The notes below the pieces were generated by a model, which did not search any database, was not told the DNA's origin, and saw only the letters and a list, made by a program, of their open reading frames with translations. From NCBI GenBank assembly GCA_947174685.1, contig CAMWJY010000054.1, positions 1-6,151 of the forward strand: a stretch of 6,151 nucleotides of DNA. The letters are read 5' to 3'. Positions 5,117-6,151 of the stretch are shown one piece after another; position 1 is the first letter of the stretch; each line of letters starts with the position of its first letter. Source of the stretch: an uncultured Mollicutes bacterium (GTDB taxonomy: Bacteria; Bacillota_I; Bacilli_A; Acholeplasmatales; Anaeroplasmataceae). A program made the translations under genes and the position numbers.

Positions 5117-6151
5117 TTTTGTTTTCCTTTGTGTTTTCTTCCTACTTGCGTTATGCTCCTGCCAAAGTAGAAGAGTATTACTTTTCTTAAATTGGGGAGA
5201 ATATGTAGATGAAGAGATGCTTGAAGAATTTGAGAGCTTGTATAATTGTGAAGTTGCTATGGAATTAGGCGAATCTAATGAACTCTTTTATTCTAAAATC
5301 AGTGCTGGAACAACCTGTTTTGATGTAATGTGTCCTTCTGATTATATGGTTTTAAAGATGGCACAAAATGATATGCTACAGGAAATTGATTTTAGCCGTA
5401 TTCCAAATTATAAGCAAGAAGATAGAATGCCTGGTGTAAAAGGCATCGCTGAAAACCTAGAGTCAAAAATGACGGGTATTACCAATTATTATGTTCCCTA
5501 TTTATGGGGAACCTGGGGAATTGCCTATTCTACGCTTAAGGAAGGCCTTAAGGAAGCAGTTACAACTGCTGAAAATGAGTGGGCGTCCTTATTTGATAGA
5601 AATAGTCTTCCTGCAGGAACAAGAGTTGCAATGTATGATTCAAATTTACATGCCTATTATGCAGCATGTAGATATCTAGGCTTTGATACAGAAAAGGAAC
5701 TATCTAAGGACGAACTCAATCAAATCTATTCCTTAATTAGAAATATGAAATATGATGCATGGGGAACAGATGATATTAAGAAGGATATAGTAGCCAAGAA
5801 TCGTGATTTAGGTTTTATGTGGACAGGAGATTTCCTTTATTATTATTGTGAGAATGTAGCCTCAACTGTAATTGATGCTTATCTTGCTAAGGATGTAGAA
5901 ATCGAAGAATTTAGTGAAATGATTGAAACGATCACTACGGATGCAGGTATTTATAAGGATAAATATCAGGTTGGCTTTGATATCTTTATTCCAAGTAATA
6001 CGATAGCCTTCTGTGATAATCTTGTCATTCCAAAGCATGCAGCAAACTATGATTTAGCTTTAGAATTTATCAATTTTATGTGTGGAAGAGATGAAGGACC
6101 TAATCATGCTGACCCAGCATTTAAGAATACCTACTATGTAAGCTATAATGC
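5100..6151 (+). CDS. potD: Polyamine-binding lipoprotein PotD (3' end outside window)
   Basis: Extracytoplasmic substrate-binding protein of the importer; 350 residues are visible and the frame is still open at the window edge. The N-terminus is a lipoprotein signal: basic MRKR, a hydrophobic core (7-18) and lipobox LCSC with the likely lipidated cysteine at 21. Typical PotD/PotF segments follow: LNWGEYVDEEMLEEFE (30-45), FDVMCPSDYMV (74-84), VPYLWGTWGIAYS (132-144), LGFMWTGDF (237-245) and DNLVIPKHAANYDLALEFIN (306-325). The final YYVSYNA matches the region about 50-60 residues before the usual end. ATG 5100 has AAAGGAAG (5084-5091) 8 nt upstream and overlaps potC by 17 nt. Relative to E. 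coli PotD there is an extra segment of about 30 residues near 255-290. Pocket positions resemble PotF in part (W241-TGD244, F304, D306), so putrescine rather than spermidine is possible. Seven cysteines occur after the lipidation site. Confidence 0.92.
   Translation, partial: MRKRISFVFLCVFFLLALCSCQSRRVLLFLNWGEYVDEEMLEEFESLYNCEVAMELGESNELFYSKISAGTTCFDVMCPSDYMVLKMAQNDMLQEIDFSRIPNYKQEDRMPGVKGIAENLESKMTGITNYYVPYLWGTWGIAYSTLKEGLKEAVTTAENEWASLFDRNSLPAGTRVAMYDSNLHAYYAACRYLGFDTEKELSKDELNQIYSLIRNMKYDAWGTDDIKKDIVAKNRDLGFMWTGDFLYYYCENVASTVIDAYLAKDVEIEEFSEMIETITTDAGIYKDKYQVGFDIFIPSNTIAFCDNLVIPKHAANYDLALEFINFMCGRDEGPNHADPAFKNTYYVSYN

Noticed and set aside
4972..5190. Open frame of 72 codons across the potC/potD junction
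   Set aside because: It overlaps both potC and the well-supported potD signal peptide in another frame and shows no recognisable protein features.
5491..5679. Open frame of 62 codons on the + strand
   Set aside because: It lies wholly inside potD in a different frame; potD shows family motifs on both sides.
1..6151. Mobile element, CRISPR array, tRNA or rRNA
   Set aside because: No transposase or integrase motifs, spaced repeats, tRNA cloverleaf or rRNA segments were seen on either strand.

Overview
The window comes from a low-GC, AT-rich Gram-positive bacterium (Firmicutes). The standard stop code applies: potB ends in tandem TGA TGA codons, and tryptophan is TGG throughout, so this is not a UGA=Trp mollicute. 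The gene style suggests a gut or oral Erysipelotrichia- or Clostridia-like organism, but that placement is inference only. All genes lie on the + strand.

Positions 1-2009 hold the end of an envelope or glycolipid-type cluster. It contains the last codons of an upstream gene (possibly a glycosyltransferase), an eight-helix flippase-like membrane protein of the MprF/YbhN N-terminal domain family, and a family 8 glycosyltransferase overlapping it by 26 bases. A hairpin plus T-run at 2019-2048 closes this unit.

Positions 2010-2211 form a compact control region: terminator, A/T tract, a sigma-A type promoter (TTGTCA-16-TATAAT) whose spacer is almost filled by the perfect inverted repeat CAAATTT-C-AAATTTG, and a leader of about 108 nt. 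The leader has a 5' stem-loop and two mutually exclusive hairpins. They lie between a strong but remote Shine-Dalgarno sequence and the GTG start of potA. A tiny TTG-initiated frame in the leader ends in a GTGA overlap with potA.

Positions 2212-6151 carry a polyamine ABC importer operon in the classic order potA-potB-potC-potD. It comprises the ATPase, two permeases and the substrate-binding lipoprotein, which runs off the window. Every junction overlaps (25, 4 and 17 nt), so the operon is probably translationally coupled. The substrate-binding gene starts at 5100 and is easy to miss because it has no stop codon in the window. The ATPase has an insertion of about 40 residues in its helical domain, and the binding protein has an extra segment of about 30 residues plus a binding pocket that looks closer to the putrescine type (PotF) than to E. 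coli PotD.

The gene content is ordinary. The most interesting part is the potA leader, whose architecture (remote SD, non-AUG starts, hairpins in between) fits translational autoregulation by polyamines.
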